Assembly (NCBI RefSeq): GCF_014647835.1
Contig: NZ_BMPY01000016.1
Location: forward strand, 1-64,000
Origin: Microbispora rosea subsp. aerata
GTDB taxonomy: Bacteria; Actinomycetota; Actinomycetes; Streptosporangiales; Streptosporangiaceae
Direction: 5' to 3'
DNA length: 64,000 bases
A program made the position numbers and the translations under genes. Position 1 is the stretch's first letter. Every line of letters starts with the position of its first letter. Shown here in pieces: positions 19,044-27,203 of this stretch. The notes under the pieces were generated by a model. It made no database searches and had not been told where the DNA came from. It worked only from the letters and a program-made list of their open reading frames with translations.

Positions 19044-20560
19044 CGCACGTACCTCGGGGTCCAGACTCCGGCGGCGGAGACGCGGGTCAACGAGGAGCCC
19101 ACGATCAGCAGGCACTTCATGTCGATGCTCTTCACATCCAGCTCACCCAGCGTGGTCACGGTCAGCGACTCCCCGGCCCGGCCCACGTCGCGCCCGACCA
19201 CGACGACGGTGCCGGGGCCCCGGTGCTTCAGCAGCACCTCCCGCGCGGTCGCGATCTGCTCCGTTCGGCCGCGCGAGGCGGGGTTGTAGATCGCCAGGAC
19301 CAGGTCGGCCTCGGCGACGGCACGCAGCCTCCTCTCGATGACCTCCCACGGTTTGAGCCTGTCCGACAGGCTCATCACCGCGAAGTCGGCGCCGATCGGG
19401 GCTCCGGCACGGGCCGCCACCGCCTGGACGGCGCTGACTCCGGGCAGGACGCGTATGGGGACGTCGGCGAAGGCCGGGTCCTCGGCCGCCTCGAAGACCG
19501 CTGCCGCCATCCCGAAGACCCCGGCGTCGCCGCCGGAGACCACGGCGACCTTCTCGCCGCGGCGGGCGAGTTCGAGGGCGAACCTGGCCCTGTCCACCTC
19601 GACGGTATTGCCCGACGGGTGCCGGGTCAGGCCGCGGCGCTGCGGCACCCGGTTGACGTACGGCCCGTAGCCGACGACGTGGTCGACCTCGGCGAGGGCG
19701 GCGGCGGCCTCGGGAGTGAGCCAGTCGTCGGGACCGGGGCCGAGCCCGACGACGAGCAGTTCGGCGGCTCCTGAGGAGGGCGTCCGGGTCTCGCGAATCT
19801 CTGCGGCGTCCCGGGAGCGTCGGCCGTTGAGACTGTCGCCGGTGACGACGATCAGCGAGAAGTACGGAACCTTCGTCTCGTCCACGTCGGCCACCGGCTG
19901 CCACCACTGTTCGGGCATGGAGGCGCGCTCCACGTACAGGGCGTGGTCGAGGCGGCCGGCCGCGGCCAGGGCTCGGCGCACGGCGGGGAAGGTGCGGCCC
20001 AGCTTCATGATGATCGCGCCGTCCGTGTCGGCGAGGCGGCGGGCGAGTTCGGGCTCGGGCAGGGTGCCGGGCAGGACGGTGAGCACGTCGGTCTGGCGCA
20101 CCAGGGGGCTCCCGGTCGCGGCCGTCGCGGCGAGGAAGGCGGGGACGCCGGGTACGATCTCGGTCGGGTACTTCTCCGAGAGGCGGTCGTGCATGTACAT
20201 GTACGAGCCGTAGAACAGCGGGTCGCCCTCCGAGAGCAGCACCACGTTCCGCCCCGCGTCGAGGTGCGCGGCGAGCCGTGCGGCGGACTCCTCGTAGAAC
20301 TCCGCCAGTGCCCCGGTGTAGCCGCCGGGGTGGTCGGTGGCGCCCGTGGTCACCGGGTAGACGAGCTGCTCCTCGATGACCCCGGCGCGGAACAGGCCGG
20401 CGGCGATCCTCCGTGCGTTCGACTGCCTGCCGCGGGCCGAGTGGTAGGCGATCACGTCGGCGCTTTCGATCAGCCGGGCGGCCTTGAGGGTGAGGAGTTC
20501 GGGGTCTCCTGGGCCGACACCCACCCCGGCGAACCTGCCCGGCGCGGTCACGGTGCTCAT
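19040..20560 (-). CDS. cobIJ: CobI-CobJ fusion: precorrin-2 C20- and precorrin-3B C17-methyltransferase
   Basis: The 506 aa protein combines two tetrapyrrole methylases. The N-terminal half (about 1-245) is CobI (GVGVGPGDPELLTLKA, LSEGDPLFYGSYMYMH, VPGVPAFLAATA), the C-terminal half (about 262-500) CobJ (VVGLGPGPDDWLTPEA, VSGGDAGVFGMA, AIYNPASRGR). Such CobIJ fusions are common in actinobacteria. ATG at 20560 overlaps the cobH stop. CobJ performs ring contraction and needs the product of the precorrin-3B synthase step, normally supplied by CobG. Confidence 0.95.
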   Translation of the reverse strand: MSTVTAPGRFAGVGVGPGDPELLTLKAARLIESADVIAYHSARGRQSNARRIAAGLFRAGVIEEQLVYPVTTGATDHPGGYTGALAEFYEESAARLAAHLDAGRNVVLLSEGDPLFYGSYMYMHDRLSEKYPTEIVPGVPAFLAATAATGSPLVRQTDVLTVLPGTLPEPELARRLADTDGAIIMKLGRTFPAVRRALAAAGRLDHALYVERASMPEQWWQPVADVDETKVPYFSLIVVTGDSLNGRRSRDAAEIRETRTPSSGAAELLVVGLGPGPDDWLTPEAAAALAEVDHVVGYGPYVNRVPQRRGLTRHPSGNTVEVDRARFALELARRGEKVAVVSGGDAGVFGMAAAVFEAAEDPAFADVPIRVLPGVSAVQAVAARAGAPIGADFAVMSLSDRLKPWEVIERRLRAVAEADLVLAIYNPASRGRTEQIATAREVLLKHRGPGTVVVVGRDVGRAGESLTVTTLGELDVKSIDMKCLLIVGSSLTRVSAAGVWTPRYVR

Positions 20561-21237
20561 TCGGCCTCCTGGGCGAGAGCGTTGATCGCTGAGGAAGTCA
20601 TCGCCGAACCGCCGCGACGGCCCCGCACGGTGACGAACGGGATGTCGATCCCATGGTCGCGGGCGAAGTCCTGCAACGCCTGCTTCGACTCGGCGGCGCC
20701 GATGAACCCGACCGGGCAGCCCACGATCGCGGCCGGGCGGGGCGCCCCGTCGGCCAGCAGTTCCAGAAGGTGGAACAGGGCGGTCGGAGCGTTGCCGATC
20801 GCGACCACCGCGCCCTCCAGGCACGGCTCCCACAGCGATACGGCCGCGGCGGTGCGTGTCGTGCCCCATTCCTCGGCGAGGCCGGGCACCCGGGGGTCGT
20901 CGAGGGTGCAGATCACCTCGTTGCCGGCGGGCAGACGGCTGCGGGTCACGCCTCTGGCGACCATGGTGGCGTCGCAGAGGATCGGCGCCCCCGCCTCGAG
21001 CGCGGCGCGGGCGGTGGGCACCAGGCGCGGGTCGATGACGAGGTCGTCAGTCAGATCGACCTGGCCGCTGCCGTGGATCATCCGGACCACCAGCTTCTCG
21101 GCGTTGGCCGGCACCTTGGACAGGTCGGCCTCGCGCCGGATCGTCGCGAACGAGTCGAGGTAGATCGCGGCCCCGCGGTCGACGTACGCGTAGCGGCGGT
21201 TCGGCCGGCGCGGCCGGTAGTCGGGCATCGGGTTCAT
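20557..21237 (-). CDS. cobH: Precorrin-8X methylmutase CobH
   Basis: Moves the C11 methyl group to C12, giving hydrogenobyrinic acid. The 226 aa protein includes ADLSKVPANAEKLVVRMIH with the catalytic His, GAPILCDATMVARGVTR and VGCPVGFIGAAESKQAL, all diagnostic for CobH/CbiC. ATG at 21237 overlaps the cobG stop by ATGA; the upstream in-frame start at 21303 would lie within cobG and adds no family sequence. A second ATG three codons later (MPDY) is possible. Confidence 0.94.
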   Translation of the reverse strand: MNPMPDYRPRRPNRRYAYVDRGAAIYLDSFATIRREADLSKVPANAEKLVVRMIHGSGQVDLTDDLVIDPRLVPTARAALEAGAPILCDATMVARGVTRSRLPAGNEVICTLDDPRVPGLAEEWGTTRTAAAVSLWEPCLEGAVVAIGNAPTALFHLLELLADGAPRPAAIVGCPVGFIGAAESKQALQDFARDHGIDIPFVTVRGRRGGSAMTSSAINALAQEAE

Positions 21238-22079
21238 CGGCTTTCCTCGGGGATCAGGACGCCACGCCAGGGGGTGACGACGAGTTCGGAGGCGGCGGCG
21301 CACAACCGTTCCACCGCGGCGCGGTCCAGTCCTTCCGGCGGCACCGGCCGGTGGACGCCTCCGGGGACCGGGCCGAAAGCCAGCGGCGGAGCCGGGTCGG
21401 GGACGTCACGGGATCGGGCCACTGGTTCGACGAGTGGCTCGGGCAGTTCGACGACGTGCCAGGGAGCGTCCGGGCCGTCACCGCGCGCGCCGAGGAAGAG
21501 CCGAGCGAGATCGGCGAGGTGCGCGTGCGCGTCCCGTAGAGGCACGACGGGGCCCCACGCGTCGCCGACCCGGAGCTGGGCCGACCTGTCGCCGAGAGCC
21601 ACCAGACCCAGGTCGCACGAGCGGTCGAGCAGGTCTCCTCGACCGTCGTCGAGGACGAAGAGGAACCGTCCGGGCAACCGTCCCAGCTCGGGATCACCGC
21701 ACAGCGCGGTGTCCAGGGCGTCGACCACGGGGCGCAGGTCGGCCCGGCCGCCGGCCAGCCCGGTCTGCGGAGACGCCATCACATTGCGCGACAGGTCGTG
21801 GGCCCGGCTGGGCAGCAGTCCGGTGGCCTCCAAGGCGGCGAGCACCTCGTCAGGCAGGCGTTCCGTGCCGGGAACGGCGGGCATGGCACGTACCTGCAGA
21901 TTCGCGCGGAAGGTCACATGAACATGCCCGTCGCCGTACCGCTCCGCCACCTCGGCGAGCGCGTGCAGCGACTTCGCGGAGACCCTCCCGCCGGGGAGAC
22001 GCAGCCGCACCAGCAGGCCGTCGTCCGCGGGCCAGGGTCGCAGCACACCCGGGCAGCGATCCGCTCGAAACCGCTTCAT
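21234..22079 (-). CDS. cobG: Precorrin-3B synthase-like CobG, C-terminally short
   Basis: CobG is a nitrite/sulfite-reductase-like mono-oxygenase with a 4Fe-4S centre that makes precorrin-3B. Here residues 1-281 align in order with the N-terminal and central CobG regions (CPGVLRPWPADDGLLVRLRL, VHVTFRANLQVR, DLSRNVMASPQTGLAGG, PGRFLFVLDDGRGD, VVTPWRGVLIPE). The sequence stops right after VVTPWRGVLIPE, where family members continue for roughly 80 or more residues holding the CxGxPGC and CxxxC iron-sulfur ligands. None of the four remaining Cys is in such a motif. First gene of its operon, behind a riboswitch; the stop is still coupled to cobH. Probably inactive as CobG, or dependent on another protein. 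Confidence 0.8.
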   Translation of the reverse strand: MKRFRADRCPGVLRPWPADDGLLVRLRLPGGRVSAKSLHALAEVAERYGDGHVHVTFRANLQVRAMPAVPGTERLPDEVLAALEATGLLPSRAHDLSRNVMASPQTGLAGGRADLRPVVDALDTALCGDPELGRLPGRFLFVLDDGRGDLLDRSCDLGLVALGDRSAQLRVGDAWGPVVPLRDAHAHLADLARLFLGARGDGPDAPWHVVELPEPLVEPVARSRDVPDPAPPLAFGPVPGGVHRPVPPEGLDRAAVERLCAAASELVVTPWRGVLIPEESR

Positions 22080-22139
22080 CCGGCATCATCCACCTGTTCG
22101 GAGTCCGGGTCCGTACGCGGGACCCATCACGACCCGACG

Positions 22140-22312
22140 ACGGGGTGTCGTCAGCACCAGCAGGTCTTCGGACTCGGTTCATCCGGGAAAGGACGCCTTC
22201 CCAGGCCTTCGGGCCCAGTGGCCGCCGTCGCCGGCGTGTCCTCCCGTCCCCTCACCGCTGCGCGTCAGTTCCGGAATTTCACCGGATTCCCTGACCCCAT
22301 GTGACGGAGTAC
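22140..22312 (-). promoter_or_regulatory. Cobalamin riboswitch upstream of cobG-cobH-cobI/J-cobM
   Basis: Reading the - strand: CCGGTGAAATTCCGG, then GCAGCGGTGAG, a long variable arm, and GAGTCCGAAGACCTGCTGG at the 3' side, about 65 nt before cobG. The second conserved box is of the actinobacterial GTCCGAAGACC type also seen upstream of chlID. It lies back to back with the + strand riboswitch at 22400-22565. Confidence 0.9.
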
Positions 22313-22399
22313 GACTGGCTCCCCAAGCGTATCGCGAGCCTCTTCATCCCGCGTGCCCCGGCCCGCAGGCCGCCCTCCGAGGGGCGGACGGCATGGCAC

Positions 22400-22565
22400 G
22401 ATGGACGCAAAGGCGAGCGGGGGACGAGGAAGCCGGTGCGAGTCCGGCGCGGTCCCGCCACTGTGAGCGGCGAGCAGCTCCCGACTCCAGCCACTGCCCC
22501 GGACGGGGTGGGAAGGCCGGGAGAGGCGTTCGAGCCGTCAGCCAGGAGACTCACCCGTCTCGCCT
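22400..22565 (+). promoter_or_regulatory. Cobalamin riboswitch upstream of the B12/cobalt uptake block
   Basis: Conserved core CCGGTGCGAGTCCGG followed by GCGGTCCCGCCACTGTGAGC, and CCGTCAGCCAGGAGACTC at the 3' side, is complete. It points into the decayed binding-protein/permease/ATPase genes that follow, so these were once B12-repressed uptake genes. About 90 bp separates it from the oppositely oriented aptamer upstream of cobG; both promoters must lie there. Confidence 0.92.
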
Positions 22566-22604
22566 CCTCGAAGAAATCGGGGCGGATCTCCCCGAGAGAG
22601 GACG

Positions 22605-23123
22605 GTGTCGGCCATGCCGTGTGTTCTGCGGTGCGCGCCTTTCGCATGCCTTTCTTCCGGAGATCTCCGCTCCTTCGTCCCGTGTCCGGCGCCGCGGGGC
22701 GGCGGGCACGGCGTCCCCGGGAGAAAAAACGATGCGTTCCCCCCGCAGGCTGTCGCCTCGCTGCTCAAGGACGCGGGCGGCACCTACGCCTGGGCCGACA
22801 CGAAGGGGACCGGCAGCACCGCCCTCGACCTGGAGACCGTCCTGTCGAAGGCCGGGGACGCCCCGACGTGGCTGGTCGTCGAGAACAACTGGAAGAGCCT
22901 CGCCGACGTGGAGAAGGCTGACGCCCGATACGCGAAGTTCAAGGCGTTCCAGGACGGCAACGTGTGGTCGGCCAACAAGGTGCTCGGGCCTGGCGGCGGC
23001 AACGACTACTACGAGCGCGGCGTCGCCCGCCCCGACCTCATCCTTGCCGACCTGATCGCGATCCTGCGCCCCGAGCTGGCCCCCGGCCACGAGCTCACGT
23101 TCTACCAGCGGCTCACCAAGTGA
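22605..23123 (+). pseudogene. BtuF/FecB-type substrate-binding protein, N-terminal half missing
   Basis: From about 22748 to the stop the translation is the C-terminal lobe of a periplasmic corrinoid/siderophore-binding protein (AVASLLKDAGGTYAWADT, WLVVENNWKSLADVEKAD, GVARPDLILADLIAILRPEL, HELTFYQRL). Before that the frame (GTG 22605) gives Cys- and Pro-rich sequence without signal peptide, lipobox or the first lobe. Roughly 150-200 residues are missing compared with family members of about 330 aa. It directly follows a complete cobalamin riboswitch and overlaps the permease start (GTGA). Non-functional as a binding protein unless an alternative N-terminus exists. Confidence 0.8.
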
Positions 23124-24187
23124 CCGACCTGCTGCAAGCCCGTCCCGCGGTTGCCCGCCGCAGGACGGGCGTGCTCATCGCCCTGGCCGCCGTGACCGCT
23201 GCGGGTTTCGTACTCGCCGTCGTGGTCGGCTCGACACCGCTGCCGCTCGGCGACGTGCTCGCGGCCCTCACCCGCACCGGCGACCCCGGCACCGAGACGA
23301 TCGTGTGGACGGTCCGGCTGCCCCGGGCGGTCACCGCGCTCCTGGCGGGTGCCGCACTGGGCGCGGCGGGCGCGCAGATGCAGACGCTCTTCCGCAACCC
23401 GCTCGCCGAGCCCTACATCCTCGGAGTGAGCTCCGGCGCGAGTCTGGGCGTCGCGCTCGTCGTCATCGGCCTAGGCGGCGTGGGCGGGGCGTTCACCGCG
23501 GGCGTCGCCGGGTTCGGGCGGATCGGGATCGTGCTCGCCGCCTCCGCGGGAGCGGCGGCCGTACTCCTGCTGGTCCTGATGCTCTCGCGGCGGGTCCGCT
23601 CGGTGGCCACCCTGCTGATCATCGGGGTGCTGGTCGGCTCCGCCGCGGTCTCGCTGATCAGCCTGATGCTGACCTACACCGATCCGCGGCTCGCCCAGCA
23701 GTACATCGCCTGGGGTCTGGGCACCTTCTCCGGCACCACCTGGTCGGACCTGGCGGTCCTCGCGCCCGTCTGCGCGGGGGCGCTGGCCGCCGCGCTGGCC
23801 GGGGTGAAGCCGCTGAACGCGCTGCTGATGGGTGAGAACTACGCCCGCACCATGGGCGTCAACGTGCGCCGCACCCGCACCGCCACGCTGCTGGTCTCCT
23901 CGGTGCTGGCCGGGGCGGTCACCGCCTACTGCGGGCCGGTCGCCTTCCTCGGCATGGCCGTCCCGCACATGGCGAGACTGCTGATCGGCACCTCCGACCA
24001 TCGCGTCCTCATGCCCGCGGCCGTGCTCCTGGGCGCCGGTACGTCGCTGCTGTGCTGCGTGGCGACCCAGGCGCCGGGCAGTGAAGCGGTCCTGCCGCTC
24101 AACGCCATCACCACGCTGCTCGGCACGCCCGTCGTGATCGCCGTGCTGCTGCGCAGCCGCTCCGCCCGGATGGGACTCGCCGTATGA
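23120..24187 (+). CDS. FecCD/BtuC-type ABC transporter permease
   Basis: Inner-membrane permease for corrinoid or iron-siderophore import; the riboswitch upstream favours corrinoid. The 355 aa protein has about ten hydrophobic segments and the family sequences VRLPRAVTALLAGAALGAAG, QTLFRNPLAEPYILGVSSGA, and the late GPVAFLGMAVPHMARLLIG. GTG at 23120 overlaps the stop of the upstream remnant and gives a complete N-terminus. It is intact although both its binding protein and its ATPase (next gene, ATGA overlap) are broken. Confidence 0.9.
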   Translation: MTDLLQARPAVARRRTGVLIALAAVTAAGFVLAVVVGSTPLPLGDVLAALTRTGDPGTETIVWTVRLPRAVTALLAGAALGAAGAQMQTLFRNPLAEPYILGVSSGASLGVALVVIGLGGVGGAFTAGVAGFGRIGIVLAASAGAAAVLLLVLMLSRRVRSVATLLIIGVLVGSAAVSLISLMLTYTDPRLAQQYIAWGLGTFSGTTWSDLAVLAPVCAGALAAALAGVKPLNALLMGENYARTMGVNVRRTRTATLLVSSVLAGAVTAYCGPVAFLGMAVPHMARLLIGTSDHRVLMPAAVLLGAGTSLLCCVATQAPGSEAVLPLNAITTLLGTPVVIAVLLRSRSARMGLAV

Positions 24188-24801
24188 CCGGATTCACACT
24201 CCACGACCTGACCGTCGGCTATCCCGCCCAACGCGGCCGTTCCGAACACCGCGTCCTGACCGGGCTGAACGCCGCCGCGGTGCCGGGTGACCTGACCGTC
24301 CTCGTCACCGTCACGGGGCTCCTGCGCCGCCTCGCGCAGGAGCGCGCCCTGGCCGTCATCGTCTCCACACACGACCTGGAGCTGGCCCTGCGCATCGCCG
24401 ACCACGTCTGGCTGATCGGCCCCGACCGGCGCCTGCGCACCGGCACACCCGAACAGCTCACCCTCGACGGCGCGATCAACGCCGTCTTCGACGGCACCGA
24501 CCTGGCCTTCGACGCCGCAGCGGGCGTCTTCGTCCCGCACACCCCGGCCGCCGGAACCGTCCGCATCACCGCGGACGGCCCGCACACGCCCCTCTTGGCG
24601 CGCGCCTTGGCCCGCTACTCCTGGCGGATGGTCGACACCGGCCCCGCCGACCTGGAGATCGCCTTCACCGGGGACGGCTACCGGGCCGACCACCTCGGCG
24701 AACAGCACCGCTTCACCACCCTGGACGACCTCACCGCTTGGGCCCGTGACCGCGGCCCACGACGGGAGCCTGCCCGGACACCCGCTCAGAGAGAGGCATG
24801 A
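24184..24801 (+). pseudogene. ABC transporter ATPase with the nucleotide-binding core deleted
   Basis: The N-terminus MTGFTLHDLTVGYPAQRG and LTGLNAAAVPGDLTVLV is that of a FecE/BtuD ATPase up to the point where Walker A should follow; the sequence then jumps to TVTGLLRRLAQERALAVIVSTHDLELALRIADHVW, which is the region after Walker B including the H-loop His. Walker A, Q-loop, LSGGQ signature and Walker B (about 120 residues) are absent and the joint is in frame. A C-terminal extension of about 75 residues remains. It cannot bind ATP in the normal way. The stop is 3 bp before the FhuF-like gene. Confidence 0.82.
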
Positions 24802-24804
24802 CAG

Positions 24805-25554
24805 ATGCGTTCCCTCGACCAGGTGATCGCCGACGTCTCGGAGATCGGCGGCTACTTCCACCTGTACACCGCCGACGCCCCTCCCGGCCCATGGCTGCCC
24901 CTCACCCGGCTGCTCTCCGACTCCGACGCCTTCGGCGAGCGCATCTCGGCCGCCTGCGACCTGCTCGGCACCGACGAGCGGCGGGTCATCGCCTCCGTTC
25001 TCCACCTGGGCATCGTGGCCCGCCTCTGGTCGCCCGTCCTGGGTGCGGCCGTCGTCCACCGCGTGCTCCTGGACTGGACCGTTGAGGAGCTGGAGTGGAA
25101 GGACGCCCTCGGCGGACCGCTGCCGCTACGCCTGTCCTCCCCCTCGGGGCGGCCGGTCGCCGACCTGTCCGAGGCCGCCGAACCCCTCTACCGGTCGGTC
25201 TCCGCCCTGCTGAAGCAGCTTGCCGACCTCGTCCTCTCCCAGGTCAAGCTCGCTCCTCGGCTGTTATGGGGCAACGCCGCCTCCGCGTTGGGCGGCATCA
25301 TCCGGGCGCTGGCCCGTGAACGCCCCGAGCACGCCGCCGACGCCTTGACCCTCGGAAACCTGCTCCTCGACCTGGAAGACCTCCGCGGCACCGGCCACTT
25401 CACCGAACCCGCACCCGGCCGCCCGTTCTTCACCCGCACCAGTTGCTGCCTGTACTACCGCATCCCCGGCGGGGGCAAGTGCGGCGACTGCGCCCTGCTC
25501 GCGTCCGACGTCCGCCGGGCCCAATGGGCCCAAGCTCTGAAGGAGAACCTGTGA
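24805..25554 (+). CDS. FhuF-like (2Fe-2S) protein
   Basis: The 249 aa protein ends in SCCLYYRIPGGGKCGDCALL, the four-Cys C-terminal motif (CC-x10-C-x2-C) that holds the unusual 2Fe-2S cluster of FhuF-type ferric-siderophore reductases; the N-terminal two thirds are mostly helical, as in that family. ATG at 24805 follows the ATPase remnant at once and GAGAGAGG precedes it. Because this operon sits behind a cobalamin riboswitch, a role in reducing an imported corrinoid or cobalt/iron complex is conceivable, but that is inference. All four cysteines are intact, in contrast to neighbouring broken genes. Confidence 0.85.
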   Translation: MRSLDQVIADVSEIGGYFHLYTADAPPGPWLPLTRLLSDSDAFGERISAACDLLGTDERRVIASVLHLGIVARLWSPVLGAAVVHRVLLDWTVEELEWKDALGGPLPLRLSSPSGRPVADLSEAAEPLYRSVSALLKQLADLVLSQVKLAPRLLWGNAASALGGIIRALARERPEHAADALTLGNLLLDLEDLRGTGHFTEPAPGRPFFTRTSCCLYYRIPGGGKCGDCALLASDVRRAQWAQALKENL

Positions 25555-26102
25555 CCCACACCGTCGTCACCGAAGAAGGCACCGGAACCCTGCACGTCTG
25601 GGCACTGCCCACCGACGAGCAGACCCTCCTGTCGATCATCCGGGAGCTGTTCGAGAACCACTGGCAGCACATCCACTTCGGCGTCCTCGTGCAAGGCGCC
25701 GCCTGGGAGGTCGCCACCCCAAACGCCCCCAAGAAGATCGCCATGTACGACGGCTACGTCACTGTCGACTTCGGCCGCTGGCACTTCCACCTGTGCATCG
25801 GCGAACACACCGCCAGCGGTCCCGAACTCGGCCGCATCCGCCGCTGCTCGCGCGCCGAGCTCTACCGCGGCATCGGCCCCGACGGCACCCCCACCACCTG
25901 GGGCCTGCGCCTGTTCAACGGCCGCGACGAACAACTCATGACCGTCATGCTCCCCAACCCGTTCCTCACCGACACTCAGGACATCCTCGACCCGCCCGAC
26001 TACAGCCGCCTCACCGTCTGGGACCACCTGCGCGCCACCTACCTCGGCCTGGAGCCCGACCCCTTCGACCGCTCAGGCAAGGGCTTCACCCACACCCGCT
26101 GA
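25551..26102 (+). CDS. Conserved protein of unknown function in the B12/cobalt operon
   Basis: I do not recognise a characterised family. The 183 aa product has no signal peptide or membrane span. It is rich in Trp, His and Phe in the first half (HWQHIHFGVLVQGAAWEV, FGRWHFHLCIGEH) and has a conserved-looking C-terminal half (WGLRLFNG, VMLPNPFL, WDHLRATYLGLEPDPFDR). GTG at 25551 overlaps the FhuF-like stop (GTGA), with GGAGAA upstream. Tight coupling suggests it works with the FhuF-like protein. The His-rich segment might bind metal or haem-like ligands; that is a guess. Confidence 0.75.
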   Translation: MTHTVVTEEGTGTLHVWALPTDEQTLLSIIRELFENHWQHIHFGVLVQGAAWEVATPNAPKKIAMYDGYVTVDFGRWHFHLCIGEHTASGPELGRIRRCSRAELYRGIGPDGTPTTWGLRLFNGRDEQLMTVMLPNPFLTDTQDILDPPDYSRLTVWDHLRATYLGLEPDPFDRSGKGFTHTR

Positions 26103-26107
26103 CGAGA

Positions 26108-26730
26108 AGCACACGCCCTCGTCCTGGCCGGGGTGATCGGCCTGTGGCGGAAGATGGCGCGCGGCGCGCTCGGCCGGGACGAGCTGGAGGTGCTGCTGCT
26201 CAACCGCGGCCTGCTCAACCGCGTGCTCGGCCGCCGGGCGCGCGGGCTGATCCGGTCGTCGTGGCACATGTGCCCGGTGGGCATCCTGTTCGGGCTCGGC
26301 CTGGAGACCGCCAGCGAGGTCACGCTGCTCGCACTGTCGGCCGGGACCGCTGCGCAGGGCGGGCTGCCCGCCCTCGCCGTGCTGACGCTGCCCCTGCTGT
26401 TCGCCGCCGGGATGACCGCCTGCGACACCGCCGACAGCCTGCTGTTATCGCGCGCCTACTCCTGGGCGCCGCAACCCCGCCCGGCGGCTGTACTACAACG
26501 CGGCGACGACCGGGATGACCGTCGTCGTGGCCGCCTTCATCGCGAGCGCCTACCTCGCCGGGCTCCTGTCCGAGGCCACCGGCCTCGGCGGGCCGCTCGC
26601 GGCGCAGGCGTCCCTCGCCGAGCACTTCGAGATCCTCGGCTACGCCATCGTCGGGGCCTTCGCCGCCGTGTGGACGCTCGCCGCCCTCCTATGGCGCCTG
26701 TCCGGGCTCGGCCGGAGGTACGGCGAATGA
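26108..26730 (+). pseudogene. HoxN/NixA-type nickel/cobalt permease remnant
   Basis: The first frame, from about 26108, translates ALVLAGVIGLWRKM ... WHMCPVGILFGLGLETASEV ... LPLLFAAGMTACDTADSLLL, which is the middle of a HoxN/NixA permease including its signature stretch. At about 26474 the frame is lost (two bases appear missing between SWA and RNPARRLYYN) and continues as ARRLYYNAATTGMTVVVAAF to the normal C-terminus ending at 26730. The N-terminal ~130 residues with the HX4DH metal motif are absent, as there is no room after the preceding stop. A broken gene, once probably cobalt import for B12 synthesis. Confidence 0.8.
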
Positions 26731-26770
26731 GAGCCGCCGTCAACGCACTTTTGTACTGGGAGGGTGCACT

Positions 26771-27199
26771 GTGACCGGCTCTCCGGCGTTGCTCCTCGTC
26801 GGCCACGGCACGCGGCCGCGCTGCGCCGGGAGATGCTGTGCCACCCCGGCCTCGGCTACGCGTACGGCAGGCCGCTCGGGCCGCACCCCACCCTGCTCGG
26901 GCTGCTCGACGAGCGGCTGGACTCCGTGCTCGATCGGGCGGAGCGCGCGGAGACCACCGTCGTGCTCGTGGGCCGCGGCGCACCCGGAGGCCGAGGTGCG
27001 CTGCGCCGGCGTCATCGGGCCCGCGCCCGCCCTGGCCGACCTGGTGCTCGAGCGCTACCACGAGGCGCTGCGCGGCGGCATCCGGATGAACTGCGACACC
27101 TGCCTCTACCGGGTGCCGCTGCCGGGCCACGAGCACCGGGTGGGCGCCGCACAGCACCCGCACCACCACCCGGACGACCCGGCGCACGCGCACGTCTGA
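26771..27199 (+). pseudogene. CbiX-type sirohydrochlorin cobaltochelatase remnant
   Basis: GTG 26771 starts with TGSPALLLVGHGTR, the N-terminus of CbiX. Then sequence is lost; homology resumes in another frame (ALRREMLCHPGLGYAYGRPL, PHPTLLGLLDERLDSVLD, TTVVLVGRG) and returns near 26975 to the first frame (HPEAEVRCAGVIGPAPALAD, RMNCDTCLYRVPLPGHEHRV and a His-rich tail). At least one deletion and two frame changes are needed. The first frame happens to remain open, so a 142 aa scrambled product could be made. GGGAGG precedes the start. CbiX inserts cobalt early, unlike the CobN system here. Confidence 0.78.
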
Positions 27200-27203
27200 G
27201 TTC

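Noticed and set aside
26727-26774. A 15-codon reading frame (MRAAVNALLYWEGAL) between the hoxN and cbiX remnants
   Set aside because: It overlaps the hoxN stop by ATGA, but the sequence mainly serves as the ribosome binding region of the cbiX remnant; no evidence for a real peptide.
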